Source of the DNA: Flavobacterium collinsii
GTDB lineage: Bacteria > Bacteroidota > Bacteroidia > Flavobacteriales > Flavobacteriaceae
Assembly: GCF_902804485.1 (NCBI RefSeq)
Contig: NZ_CADCST010000054.1
Span: forward strand, 101,292-165,291
Direction of reading: 5' to 3'
DNA length: 64,000 bases
Each line of letters begins with the position of its first letter. Within the stretch, counting starts at the first letter, position 1. Position numbers and translations under genes: made by a program. Positions 21,901-29,135 of the stretch are shown one piece after another. The notes beneath the pieces are model-generated. The model was not told the origin of the DNA and searched no databases. It saw only the letters and a list, made by a program, of their open reading frames with translations.

Positions 21901-24900
21901 AGCTGCAGTAGGTACAGAACAAGTAAGATCTTTACCTGGAATGGCGCTTGCAAATATTTGTTTGTCTACTACATAATCTTTAAAATTGGTACAACCATTA
22001 GCATCTTTAACACCTAATTTATAAGTACCTGATGCTGTAACGTTATATGTTGTTCCAGGTAATGTTGAACCATTTACCGTAAATTCCAATGGTGCTTTAC
22101 CAGTTCCAGAAAGTGTAATTGTGAAAGGTGCTGCAAAGCATTGCTGTGCAGGTAAATTTACAACTGCATCTGGATCTTTAGCAATAGGAATTGATAATGA
22201 TTTCTCGCAACCATTAGCATCTTTTACCCAAGCATACCAAGTTGTAATTGCTGGATCTAAATCTGCAGTATTTGCATTGAAAACATAATCTCCTGCCGCT
22301 GGATTTCCGGTAGTACTCCTGAAAGCATAGCTATAAGGTAATTTTCCTCCTCCAGCAGTAACGATAACTTTTGATAAAGCCTGCCCGCAATTGGCATTTT
22401 TATTTGATGTTAACGTTAAAGTTACAGGCGAAAGCTCAGTTATAGTAAAGTTTACATCTTTAAAACATGCCGTTAAATCATCTGTAACCTTTAAGGTATA
22501 CAAACCTTGGGTTAAATTTGTTATATCTACAGTGCTTCCTGTTTTGGTAACTGTCCCCGTACCGGCAGTCAATACTGCGGTGTAAGTACCTGTGTATGCA
22601 GAAACAGTGATTTTTGCAGAACCAGTACTTCCTCCATTACAGGCTACATTTACCTGCGATAGTAATGAAGCTGTAATACTAACTTTTGGTTTCACAGTAT
22701 AAGAATCTGTATCGCTACAGCCATTAGCATCTGTAACTTTGAAAACATAGACACCATCGGCTAATCCAGTGAATTTTCCGTCTGTTGCACCAGTTGCATT
22801 ATTAGTTGGGCCAGAAACAATTGTATAAGTCAAAGTACCAACACCATTGCTTACCGTTATGTCAACATTACTTTTATCTTCTCCCGGTTTACAAGTAATA
22901 AGACTAGCAGTGAATCCAGTAATTTTTGGGCCGTTTAATGCTGCAAAAGTTTGTGATGTTAATGATTGTGTACAGTGATTACTGTCTCTCATTTCCACAG
23001 TTACTGTACCAGCAATACTGGTACTATAAGTTGCTGTAGCAGAAAAAGCTCCACCATTAAAACTATATTCGTATCCTGTACCAGTACCACCAGTTGGTAA
23101 AGTTACAGTAATGGTTGCTTGCTTTGTTGTATTGTCTGAATTACATGCTAACGGTGTCATGTTTACCGTTGCATTTAATGCTATCGGATCATTCAATGTA
23201 ATTTGAGCTGAGGCAGTACATCCTTTTGCATCAGTCAAAAGAACATCATAAACTCCCGCATTTAAATTAGCAGTTGATGCTGTAGTTGAAACTGTTACCG
23301 ATCCTTTTTTAATTGAATAACTAAACGGCGCCAATCCTATTGGATCTGTAATATTAATCACTCCGTTACCTACTCCAATACAAGTTGGTTGTTTTTCATT
23401 ATGTAAAAATGAAGGTGTAGTTTTTGCCGTAACCGTTATCTTATTTGATAATGCCTGACAATTTGCATTATCAGTAACTCTAAATTGATAATCTCCGGCA
23501 TTTGCAGTACTAAATGGCGATGTTACTGTAGTCCAAGGCCCTGCAGCATTAAATTGTACTTCGTATTTAGAATAAATATTTGATCCTCCATTAGCTGTAA
23601 AAGAAATTTCTGCATTATTGGTACAAGTTAAATCTTTTACTCTTGTGGCCAAAATAGTCAATTCTGGATTAACTACGTATGTTGCTGTTGCAGTACATCC
23701 ATTAGCATCTTTTGCGACAATAGTATAAGTTCCGCTTGAAGTAATATTATAATTTGTTGGATTACTAACTGACAATCCGTTTACTGTATATGTATGAGTA
23801 CCTGTTCCAAGATTAAAGAATGTACTAAGATTTATTGCAGTTGTTGAAGGTGCTTTGAAACAGAATGTCGCTGGAGCCGGAGATTTCACTGTTGGCGAAG
23901 TCTCCCTAGTAATATCTAGATTAAATGGTCCCGCGGTACAATCATTTTGATCCATTACATATACATCCCAAAATAAATTAGATTGCGTTGCTCCTGTATT
24001 GATAGTTGTATTCGTAGTAGAAAAAGCACTTGCAGCTGGTATACCAGCTCCTCTAAGGACATAAGCATATTTATAATTTGGTACACCACCGGTAACACTG
24101 ACCACAATATTCGAAACAGAATTACCACAGTTTACATTAGATCCTGTAGCTGCAGTAATTGAAATTGCCGTTGCCGGATTAATTGTAACAGATGCTTCAT
24201 TAGAAAGACATTTTGTTGTCTTATCTCTAACCTGTAATTTGTAAGTACCTGCTCCTAAGCCAGTAACCGTAACTTCATCATTTAATTGCGTAACTGTACC
24301 AGAAGCTGGTGTTAATGTATACGTAAAATTACCTGCTGAGCTTGCTCCTGTTACAGTAAATGTTGCTGTACCATTTGTTAGACCAACACATTTAACATCG
24401 GTCTTTTTCCCTGAAACAGCAATAGTCGCTGCAGCATCAATAGTAATTGATCCTGAATCTTTACACCCGTTTGCATCTGTTATCTGGAAAGTATAACTTC
24501 CTGCAACTAGTCCAGAAAAAATCCCTGTAGAATTAGTAGTTCCTGTACCTGCGCCAGCAGTAATTAAATAAGTAAATGGAGCGATTCCACCTACTTTTGG
24601 AGTTACCGTCACACTAGTAGTAGTTTTACCAACCTCGCATGTAATCGCAATCGGAGTACTGATGTTAACCCCTACTGGCGGATTATATGCTGGAATATCG
24701 ATTGTTTTAGTATCGATACAATCATTAGCATCCTTTACAGAATAAGTAATAGTTTGTACTGTGGTTTTGTTCGTTACTAATAATGTATTTACTCCATTAA
24801 AAGTAGTACTACCATTAAAACTATAAGTAAAACCTCCTACTCCACCCGCACCAGAAGTTGTGATTAATGTAGTAGCACTACAAGTTGTATTTGTAGGTAT

Positions 24901-27900
24901 AGAAGCAGACGCTACAACTGCAGGTGGATCTGTTAATGTAACATTGATACTTTTCGTACATTTATTACTGTCTTTTACATAAAAAGTGTAATTACCCGCA
25001 CTTAATCCCTTAATAATGGATATACCATTATACATAATATTATCTCTACTGTAGGTAAATCCTCCAGAACCTCCTGATGGAAGTAATTCTACACTACCTG
25101 TTGAACCACCATTACATTTCGGATTAACATTATTTGACCTTAAAGTTATAGCATCTAAAGGGTCGATAATTGCTTCACTGGTTGTGATACAATTATTAGC
25201 ATCTTTAATTTGAAATTTATAGTAACCTGAAGTTACAATGCTATAGGTAAATGATGTTCCATTTGCAACCGGTTGTACTAAAGTTCCAGTAGTAGCACCT
25301 GAAATAATACTTACTGTGTAAGGTGCTGTTCCTCCCTGAATTGATCCAGAAATTATTGCTCTATTATTTGGTGCAGGATCACAATCAAGTCCTGTTGTAA
25401 CAGTTGTGCTTGTTAACAACTGTGCTTTTATGGTTATAGTAATTTCGTCTGTGTCACAATCAAAACTATCTTTAACTTTAAATTTATAAGTCCCTTCGTT
25501 AGCAGCTTTATAAGTAAAATTAGGCCCATCAAACGTTGGGCTTGGTAAACTTGGAGTACCCCCATTATAGGTAACTGTATAACTATAAGGACCAACTCCT
25601 CCTGTTACTTTTACCGTTATATCTGTGCCTGTATTTTTGTCGAAACACTTACTTACCGGTTCAAAATCTGCGGTTGGTCGAACTGCCGCAACAACATTTA
25701 CTGATGCTAAAACATTCGTTTCGCATTTATTAGCATCTTTAGCTATAACTTTATAGTTTCCTACCGGAATATCAAGAAATTCTCCTGAAGTTTGAAAAGC
25801 TCTTACAACTGTTGTTCCATTTGCAGCTCTTAATTCATATTTATAATCCGGAGTTCCATCCGTTGCCTCAGCAGTTATAGTTGCCCCTATCTTACAAGTA
25901 GCCGGTTTAGATACCTTTGCAGATACTTTTAATACTTCAGGTGTATTTATATCCTGAGATAAAGGCCAAGTACAACTAGTTGCGATATTTTCATAACGTA
26001 CTCTTATTTGATAATTCTTACTTAACAATTTGTCAATGGTAACACTACCAGTTGATGCTGCAGGAACGGGTACAACTGTTACCCAGGTAGCACCATCTAT
26101 AGAATACTGAAATCCTTTTTTTGGATCAAAATTTCGGGCTGTTATCGTAAGTTCACCATTTTTATCTCCAAAACACTTCACATCTACAACCTTTGTGATT
26201 TCTGCAGAGAAAGCTTTAGAAGAGTCAATAGTAATATCTTCATCTCTAACAGTTCCACAGGCTTTAGGAATCTGGCGAACCCAAATATCATCCATTACCA
26301 AATCATTACCTCCATAATCCGTACTTCCTGAACGAATCTTGAAAGTCAGTTTAGTATTGTTTCCAGGATTCAATGATATAGATTTTTGGATCCATTTATT
26401 TCGGTTCACATCGTAAGCATCTTCAGCTATTTTACCTGTATTATCACTTGCAACAACATTTCCTGCAGGATCCACAAGTTCAAATATCACAATTGGAGCA
26501 GCTCCAGTTCTACTTCTTCTCAATAAATTGGCAACATACAAATCAATCATTACCGGCTGATTCGGGATAACGTCTACAATGTCTTTACTATATAAAACCC
26601 CATAATCTCCTGCAGCTTTACCGATGTTGATCAGCAAGTATCTACCTAACGGATCTGGTGTAGCATTCCCTGCAGTTGTATGGTCTTTAAAATGAAACCA
26701 GGCTCCTGTATTATTCGCATTAGGGTCATCATCTCTCCAGAAGAAGTTAGTAACTGAATACTGGTTATCTTCAACTGAACGTGTCGGTGTTCCGTTTAAC
26801 GAACAGGTATAAGGGGCAAATTCCCTTTGGTCATTAAAACAATAAGTACCTGCAATACCTGGTGTAGTTGTAGTTCCTCCGCTACCAAAATTTTCAATCA
26901 ATAAGTTACTATAAGTTGAAACGTTTAATACCGTATACTCTACAGTTATCGTATGTTTTCCACCTCCAACATTTGGAAATACATTTGGTGGAGTATTGTT
27001 ATTTAAAAATCCGTCTATATAATATTTATAACTGTATTTCGTATCCGGCACTCCTCCGTTTACCTCAACAGTACTCGTCGCCGATCCATCGCAATTAAAT
27101 ACCGGGTCTAAAACTTTAATAGAAGGCGGAGCTGGTTTCTGATCTAATGTAATGCCAGGCATATCAAAAACACAGCCCGCAGCATCCTTTATTTTAAAAG
27201 TATAAGGCCCTCCCGGATTAATATACGCTTCATTCGAATCCTGCCAAATACCATCTTTAAAACTATATTTATATGGAAATGGTCCTGCGAACGGAATCCC
27301 TCCTTGCGGGTTCACAATACGAGCTAAACCTTGAAGTTCGTTTGGAGCAATACCACAGCCTGACAATGCTGCAATACCTGCCGAAGCTGATAAAGGAGTA
27401 GCAGCACCAACATTGGTCATAATTGCAGGATCCTGACAATAAGCTCCTCCACTACCACTTACACCAGACTTTTTATATTGTACAACTACATAATAAATTC
27501 CTTGTGAAAGATTTGGAAATACATTTGTTGTTACAAAACTGGTTCCATTATTTATACTATATTTAATATCGGTATAACCATTGGGAGCAGTTACATTTAT
27601 CGTTATACTTCCAAGTTTGCCTGTACAATTTCCGTCTTCTTTTGTAACATTGTAAATCGGTTTATCTACTGCACCTATAGTAATTGCTTTATCAGCAGTA
27701 CAACCGTTACCGTCTTCGAGACGAACGATATAGTTCCCTGATTTTGCAACTGTAATTTTATTGTCAACATTAGCAACAGGAGTAAATGCTCCCCCATCAA
27801 TACTTATGGAATAACGGTAGGGAGTTTTTCCTCCACTTGCGGCTCCTGTAATTTCACCAAGACTACAAGCAGATAGAGATCTTGTTACTGTTGAATTATT

Positions 27901-29004
27901 ATTCAATAATTTTGGTGGAGCAACAATAATTATATTATTTTTTGTATCCTTCATACAAGCTGTTCCTACAATAGACGTTTCAAGTGTATATGTTCCTGGA
28001 GTCAAACCACTAAAAGTATAATTTGGAACAGTCGTCGCAGGAATCGTTATGTTAGTAGGGCCAGTAAGTTTATAAACATATTGCAAATTAACATCGCTTG
28101 CCACCACACGAATACTTCCTAATGCATCAAATTCACCACCGCATTTTGGTGAGTTAATTTGAGTGGAAACCGAAAAATTTGTTGAATTTATTACGATATT
28201 CGGTATTTTAAAATCACAAGAACCTGCAACCCCAGCCAATCTTATAAAAACATTATAACTACCCGCTGCTGTTACATTAAAAACATTACTGCTCTGCCAT
28301 GATGATGGTGGAGAGGAGGTTGTTGTTAAACCATATTCATAACCACTCCCAAAACCATTAACAGTAATTTTTCCATTAATAGTACAACTTGTTCCATATT
28401 TAATAATATCATTCTTAGCTATAGCACCCGGATCTAATGTATTTTGATATACATTAAAGTAAAAAGTATATGGCGTTCCAGTGTTGTCTACAATTTTAAC
28501 TCTAAACTGGCCGGCAGTGCTTGCGACATAATCAGGTGTATTCCCAACTTCAGTCCAACAAGAAGCTGCAGCTGTTTCATTGGCACAATTCGTATTTGAA
28601 ACATTCAAACAAGATCCTCCCGGATTAAACTTTTCCCAAATAATTGATTGTGCATCTGTTATCCCTGTCTCGATTTTTCGGGTTTCGTTAATACCACAAA
28701 GAAATAACTTTGGTAACTGCTTACCATCATTCGGACAAATAGAAACAGTTCCCAGATAAGGTGCCTGAGCATACTTAATCGCAGGATTTACAGGAGGTGC
28801 CGCTAATTTATTAGCATTATTATCTGTATTAGTCCTTAAATCTATAGGGATACCAATCTGATCATTTGTTTTTAAGAATATATTCTCATTAAAGTTCTTA
28901 GTAAACTTAGAGTTATACGCGATTAAATTTTGCGAGTAGGAGGCAAAATTAAATAACATAGCTAAAACAAAAATCAGCGTTCTTAAAATAGTAGGTTTTT
29001 TCAT
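13000..29004 (-). CDS. sprB: SprB-type giant gliding adhesin with type B T9SS sorting domain
   Basis: A single open frame of about 5334 codons from MKKPTILRTLIF (an ATG six bases upstream is possible). Signal peptide to about FASYSQ. The bulk is Ig-like SprB repeats about 80-90 residues apart (several dozen; 50-60 by length), with a recurring pattern of a Cys-containing strand (KCNGGSTGS), GG-x-x-PYTY, F-x-G-L-x-A-G-x-Y and a terminal D-A-N-G-C. A different domain at about residues 700-915 resembles a jelly-roll/carbohydrate-binding module. The C-terminal 90 residues (YFTPNGDGVYDTW, IFDRYGRVI, GAELPSGDYWYVL, FTLYR) form the gliding-motility-associated type B T9SS signal. F. johnsoniae SprB is a mobile surface adhesin moved by the gliding motor. 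Gene order supports orthology. Confidence 0.9.
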   Translation of the reverse strand: MKKPTILRTLIFVLAMLFNFASYSQNLIAYNSKFTKNFNENIFLKTNDQIGIPIDLRTNTDNNANKLAAPPVNPAIKYAQAPYLGTVSICPNDGKQLPKLFLCGINETRKIETGITDAQSIIWEKFNPGGSCLNVSNTNCANETAAASCWTEVGNTPDYVASTAGQFRVKIVDNTGTPYTFYFNVYQNTLDPGAIAKNDIIKYGTSCTINGKITVNGFGSGYEYGLTTTSSPPSSWQSSNVFNVTAAGSYNVFIRLAGVAGSCDFKIPNIVINSTNFSVSTQINSPKCGGEFDALGSIRVVASDVNLQYVYKLTGPTNITIPATTVPNYTFSGLTPGTYTLETSIVGTACMKDTKNNIIIVAPPKLLNNNSTVTRSLSACSLGEITGAASGGKTPYRYSISIDGGAFTPVANVDNKITVAKSGNYIVRLEDGNGCTADKAITIGAVDKPIYNVTKEDGNCTGKLGSITINVTAPNGYTDIKYSINNGTSFVTTNVFPNLSQGIYYVVVQYKKSGVSGSGGAYCQDPAIMTNVGAATPLSASAGIAALSGCGIAPNELQGLARIVNPQGGIPFAGPFPYKYSFKDGIWQDSNEAYINPGGPYTFKIKDAAGCVFDMPGITLDQKPAPPSIKVLDPVFNCDGSATSTVEVNGGVPDTKYSYKYYIDGFLNNNTPPNVFPNVGGGKHTITVEYTVLNVSTYSNLLIENFGSGGTTTTPGIAGTYCFNDQREFAPYTCSLNGTPTRSVEDNQYSVTNFFWRDDDPNANNTGAWFHFKDHTTAGNATPDPLGRYLLINIGKAAGDYGVLYSKDIVDVIPNQPVMIDLYVANLLRRSRTGAAPIVIFELVDPAGNVVASDNTGKIAEDAYDVNRNKWIQKSISLNPGNNTKLTFKIRSGSTDYGGNDLVMDDIWVRQIPKACGTVRDEDITIDSSKAFSAEITKVVDVKCFGDKNGELTITARNFDPKKGFQYSIDGATWVTVVPVPAASTGSVTIDKLLSKNYQIRVRYENIATSCTWPLSQDINTPEVLKVSAKVSKPATCKIGATITAEATDGTPDYKYELRAANGTTVVRAFQTSGEFLDIPVGNYKVIAKDANKCETNVLASVNVVAAVRPTADFEPVSKCFDKNTGTDITVKVTGGVGPYSYTVTYNGGTPSLPSPTFDGPNFTYKAANEGTYKFKVKDSFDCDTDEITITIKAQLLTSTTVTTGLDCDPAPNNRAIISGSIQGGTAPYTVSIISGATTGTLVQPVANGTSFTYSIVTSGYYKFQIKDANNCITTSEAIIDPLDAITLRSNNVNPKCNGGSTGSVELLPSGGSGGFTYSRDNIMYNGISIIKGLSAGNYTFYVKDSNKCTKSINVTLTDPPAVVASASIPTNTTCSATTLITTSGAGGVGGFTYSFNGSTTFNGVNTLLVTNKTTVQTITYSVKDANDCIDTKTIDIPAYNPPVGVNISTPIAITCEVGKTTTSVTVTPKVGGIAPFTYLITAGAGTGTTNSTGIFSGLVAGSYTFQITDANGCKDSGSITIDAAATIAVSGKKTDVKCVGLTNGTATFTVTGASSAGNFTYTLTPASGTVTQLNDEVTVTGLGAGTYKLQVRDKTTKCLSNEASVTINPATAISITAATGSNVNCGNSVSNIVVSVTGGVPNYKYAYVLRGAGIPAASAFSTTNTTINTGATQSNLFWDVYVMDQNDCTAGPFNLDITRETSPTVKSPAPATFCFKAPSTTAINLSTFFNLGTGTHTYTVNGLSVSNPTNYNITSSGTYTIVAKDANGCTATATYVVNPELTILATRVKDLTCTNNAEISFTANGGSNIYSKYEVQFNAAGPWTTVTSPFSTANAGDYQFRVTDNANCQALSNKITVTAKTTPSFLHNEKQPTCIGVGNGVINITDPIGLAPFSYSIKKGSVTVSTTASTANLNAGVYDVLLTDAKGCTASAQITLNDPIALNATVNMTPLACNSDNTTKQATITVTLPTGGTGTGYEYSFNGGAFSATATYSTSIAGTVTVEMRDSNHCTQSLTSQTFAALNGPKITGFTASLITCKPGEDKSNVDITVSNGVGTLTYTIVSGPTNNATGATDGKFTGLADGVYVFKVTDANGCSDTDSYTVKPKVSITASLLSQVNVACNGGSTGSAKITVSAYTGTYTAVLTAGTGTVTKTGSTVDITNLTQGLYTLKVTDDLTACFKDVNFTITELSPVTLTLTSNKNANCGQALSKVIVTAGGGKLPYSYAFRSTTGNPAAGDYVFNANTADLDPAITTWYAWVKDANGCEKSLSIPIAKDPDAVVNLPAQQCFAAPFTITLSGTGKAPLEFTVNGSTLPGTTYNVTASGTYKLGVKDANGCTNFKDYVVDKQIFASAIPGKDLTCSVPTAAEITVNITNGTAPYSYQIYNGSLAVGAPVTGIATTSFTETFTSPGNYSFEVTDSKGCPVKTNALPVTATGTIVANPVTTLANCHGNSDGTVTFTGSGGKAPYKYSLDGSTLDFSNVFGGLAVGPHSYIVEDARGCRDVGTITIGQPNKIDPSFTVNDIKCYGDIPGSIEITGINDGVGPFIFTLFDDKTNTAIHTSTPTSSRTYVFPNNLVFGDYHVLIVDSKGCEAKSGKLRISTHPYLKFAPPVISGTCKAGATVNLFLDTTLPSAPNYKYSIYGDASTVSAATPATTYQFTGLKFGQTYFFQVEDSNGCFSIVEVPIAPLSLIQFTSIVSTDVSCNVTPSVANGSIKFTVSNYDPSVDNLRVEVLDQLTNLRLSPRVFRDYVVTSTTSITDTFINLPSGSYTLQALELDGTECSNATTFEIGKPLQPVAVSVISQTNDNCNADARVVVKATGGTKPYEYTFVADGALEPTGGYSSANPLIINFESGTDWDIWVKDKNGCTSKVDVSIGKDLPPVAVAGPAVPCFTGVIFTVDLSRYFTTTVGTPIYTLDGVDLPSSIATITAAKTYTIGVRDGNGCTATASYVVRDILTLSPTLTKELDCNPPAPNATVTVEAQGGDNTNYTYTITAGTTINITGATTGIFTGLDAGNYTFEVNDGACTATATIKIDALVNIVPAKLEINPLCIGANGSVEINATGGTGIYTYQKGAAPTLPTETINKFVQTAAEGTVTYYIKDSKGCIQTINATVTDPTPVSFVSVVVDQMLCGLGNTPNEAKITVTATGGAGGYEYSFDNGANYSVSSVFTTKISGTYNIIVKDANGCISVMRPEIIDALDPPVIRGFNKTQMTCPALESDVTINHSNGIGTVTYTMVSGTTMNTTGDTSGTYTGLKAGDYVFRITDSNNCTDEELVTILALPTLQMQEKVVANVGCITEKTGSATFTASDFFASGAFTYSIVTTPTGLTFTDTKVGDVLTLSDLAKGHYEVTFRDNTTHCSVTKSVDITEPALALSLTAVASNVHCNQPVSQLTMTAVGGTPNYTYSIVQSGAGAGTYSTATSIDTTTLTNGVVVGLGMTWLVDVHIKDANNCTAMTTITITKDDTPTVTTPTLASNQCIANENYTFTATGTGVAPLSFSIDGINYFESSGTTYTFTVPAPTTASQSYTVYVKDVNGCIATSTTSTIVYKPLTFKVVQDKEITCVPMPATTAAQFTLTAADGNPAYTYEVNINNAGFNSITSPYTTSVIGRYVFRVTDSNSCSVTSDVIIVDGPVDPAFTITKVDVKCNGDNTGTITVAPSGGVRPYTFALSGANANNSGDATGLYTGLRAGTYNVVVTDSYGCTSGVTPAIVITEPTPLMASASFPLNTACNTYTVITVEGSGGTPITPSTLGYLYSFDNGVTFDTSDKITIDYTKSAQTIWYAVKDANGCTTVPKSITVNPLNKPSKLDFNATLVTCKAGEDVSTVQVKATNGVGALEFRIVATNTATSPTLFGPIAVTGSAVAASFPGLLPGEYTFKVKDENGCRYQDVYRVKDLVNIAVNGNVDAEVACKGDANGKVTFTVSGFNTGFTQTITGVSGLGVITPVGTDTFVLTNLVAGPYKIDVKDNVTDCIASITVNVPEPERLEVDYITLKNANCTDLAKIKATASKGTAGYTYAFVKAGDPVVYGTEDTAELDKAFTWRVWAKDSHGCETFKDINILVDASPVIVSAIPNHCPSTTGTYDITVTANGFNANLEYSLDGNSWGRNKVLVVKSSGAHIVYVRDENKCTANQTVTILEPLRLEYDIIETPICEGNQGEVTLRAYGGTVAPSYEYSKDGINFDPNPIFNGLVPGNYTFTVRDTGTGCTKEVEVKFEIPNKSIIFSLEPTNVICNGESNGTVTVNMATPTTTVNNNPVYTYKINPSPVGMVLVGNVFTNLPADTYTVTVTSGKGCEVPMIVTVGQPAVIIVDTPIVSNYGCATDNKTIYATITVDKTKITGGSKNYTRFQFVKTSNANEIVYDGTSNIYTESDFLGGKYVVNVFDNKGCMGASTEVEILPFTSMDKIDVVITPITCATNEAIAVKVKDFNGVTFTIPLEYKLDGVGRTVFSETNTNGVFTNLPIGHYLISVKNTATGCVIKKDHFVNDPNTFRLTAENVTNIKCYGVLEGSVDLILTDNLLVPTNDAGEFKYEIKDVAGTLVKDGTSDATGKATINGLKAGLYNVKAVLSKTPFCEVVTSFSIQQPITELKISEIHAPISCIPGNDGKIVISADGGWPGGYQYELVGVSTGYSDQSEFSNLSAGTYILNVKDSKGCVATTTVTLNNPTPIAATATATTSTLLCYGDKTGVITVSAPTGGQGSNYAYILNLLSVNPVISSASQDSPIFTGLGAGKYSVTIVDQLNCNGTTAEVIIGEPLEIIPTLELATGITCKTAATLKLSAIGGSGPYEYSSDKNFTTVLGSLPATFAVGVGDHQYFVRDSKGCVSSISNNVTIDALTPLILKLDLTNAVVYCKGSATAAIDAEAIGGLTNYVYTLFDGNGVVVRPAQPTGYFDLLPKGVYVVRVDSGDCQYDSASININEPAQPLSVIPTVIDATCFASNDGKISIAATGGTGVIKYAISPNLGMFDDKFEFDRLTPGVYQVLVQDENSCFQLLNLEIKEPPLLGAKIVGPILQEICDGDIDGAFSIEIFGGKPPYSVSLDNENGTYIPVVGTQHDFVALKGGRHTVYIKDATCISTLEVIMDKAVILDPIAETNYDCVNNAQTNMVTVTVDASNTDLTQVDYSLDSDVGPWQAANIFTNIAPGKHYIVARHTNGCKVPTTSFEIRAYDKLTLGESEGKPEMNIISVTAAGGAPAYEYSFNGEPFTSSNKYKIYKTGDYEVIVRDQNGCTATITVHAIYVDVCLDNYFTPNGDGVYDTWGPGCTNIYNNLVFSIFDRYGRVIAKYHYGQKWDGRYNGAELPSGDYWYVLKLNDEKDAREFVGHFTLYR

Positions 29005-29085
29005 AATCATTTTTTTGTTACTTACATCTTATTCTCTAAGGGGCGTTAGAAAATAAAACAATTCGTATTCTATAACATTTATTAC

Positions 29086-29117
29086 TTTGTCCTTCTTTTT
29101 TGCTTAAGAAGGACAAA
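29086..29117 (-). other. Intercistronic hairpin between sprD and sprB
   Basis: Perfect 12-bp inverted repeat TTTGTCCTTCTT (29086-29097) and AAGAAGGACAAA (29106-29117) with an 8-base loop, 18 bases past the sprD stop and about 80 before the sprB start. No U-tract follows on the minus strand, so it is not a classical terminator; an mRNA-processing, stabilising or attenuating element is more likely. Confidence 0.6.
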
Positions 29118-29135
29118 TTTTACTCTTCTTCTGTA

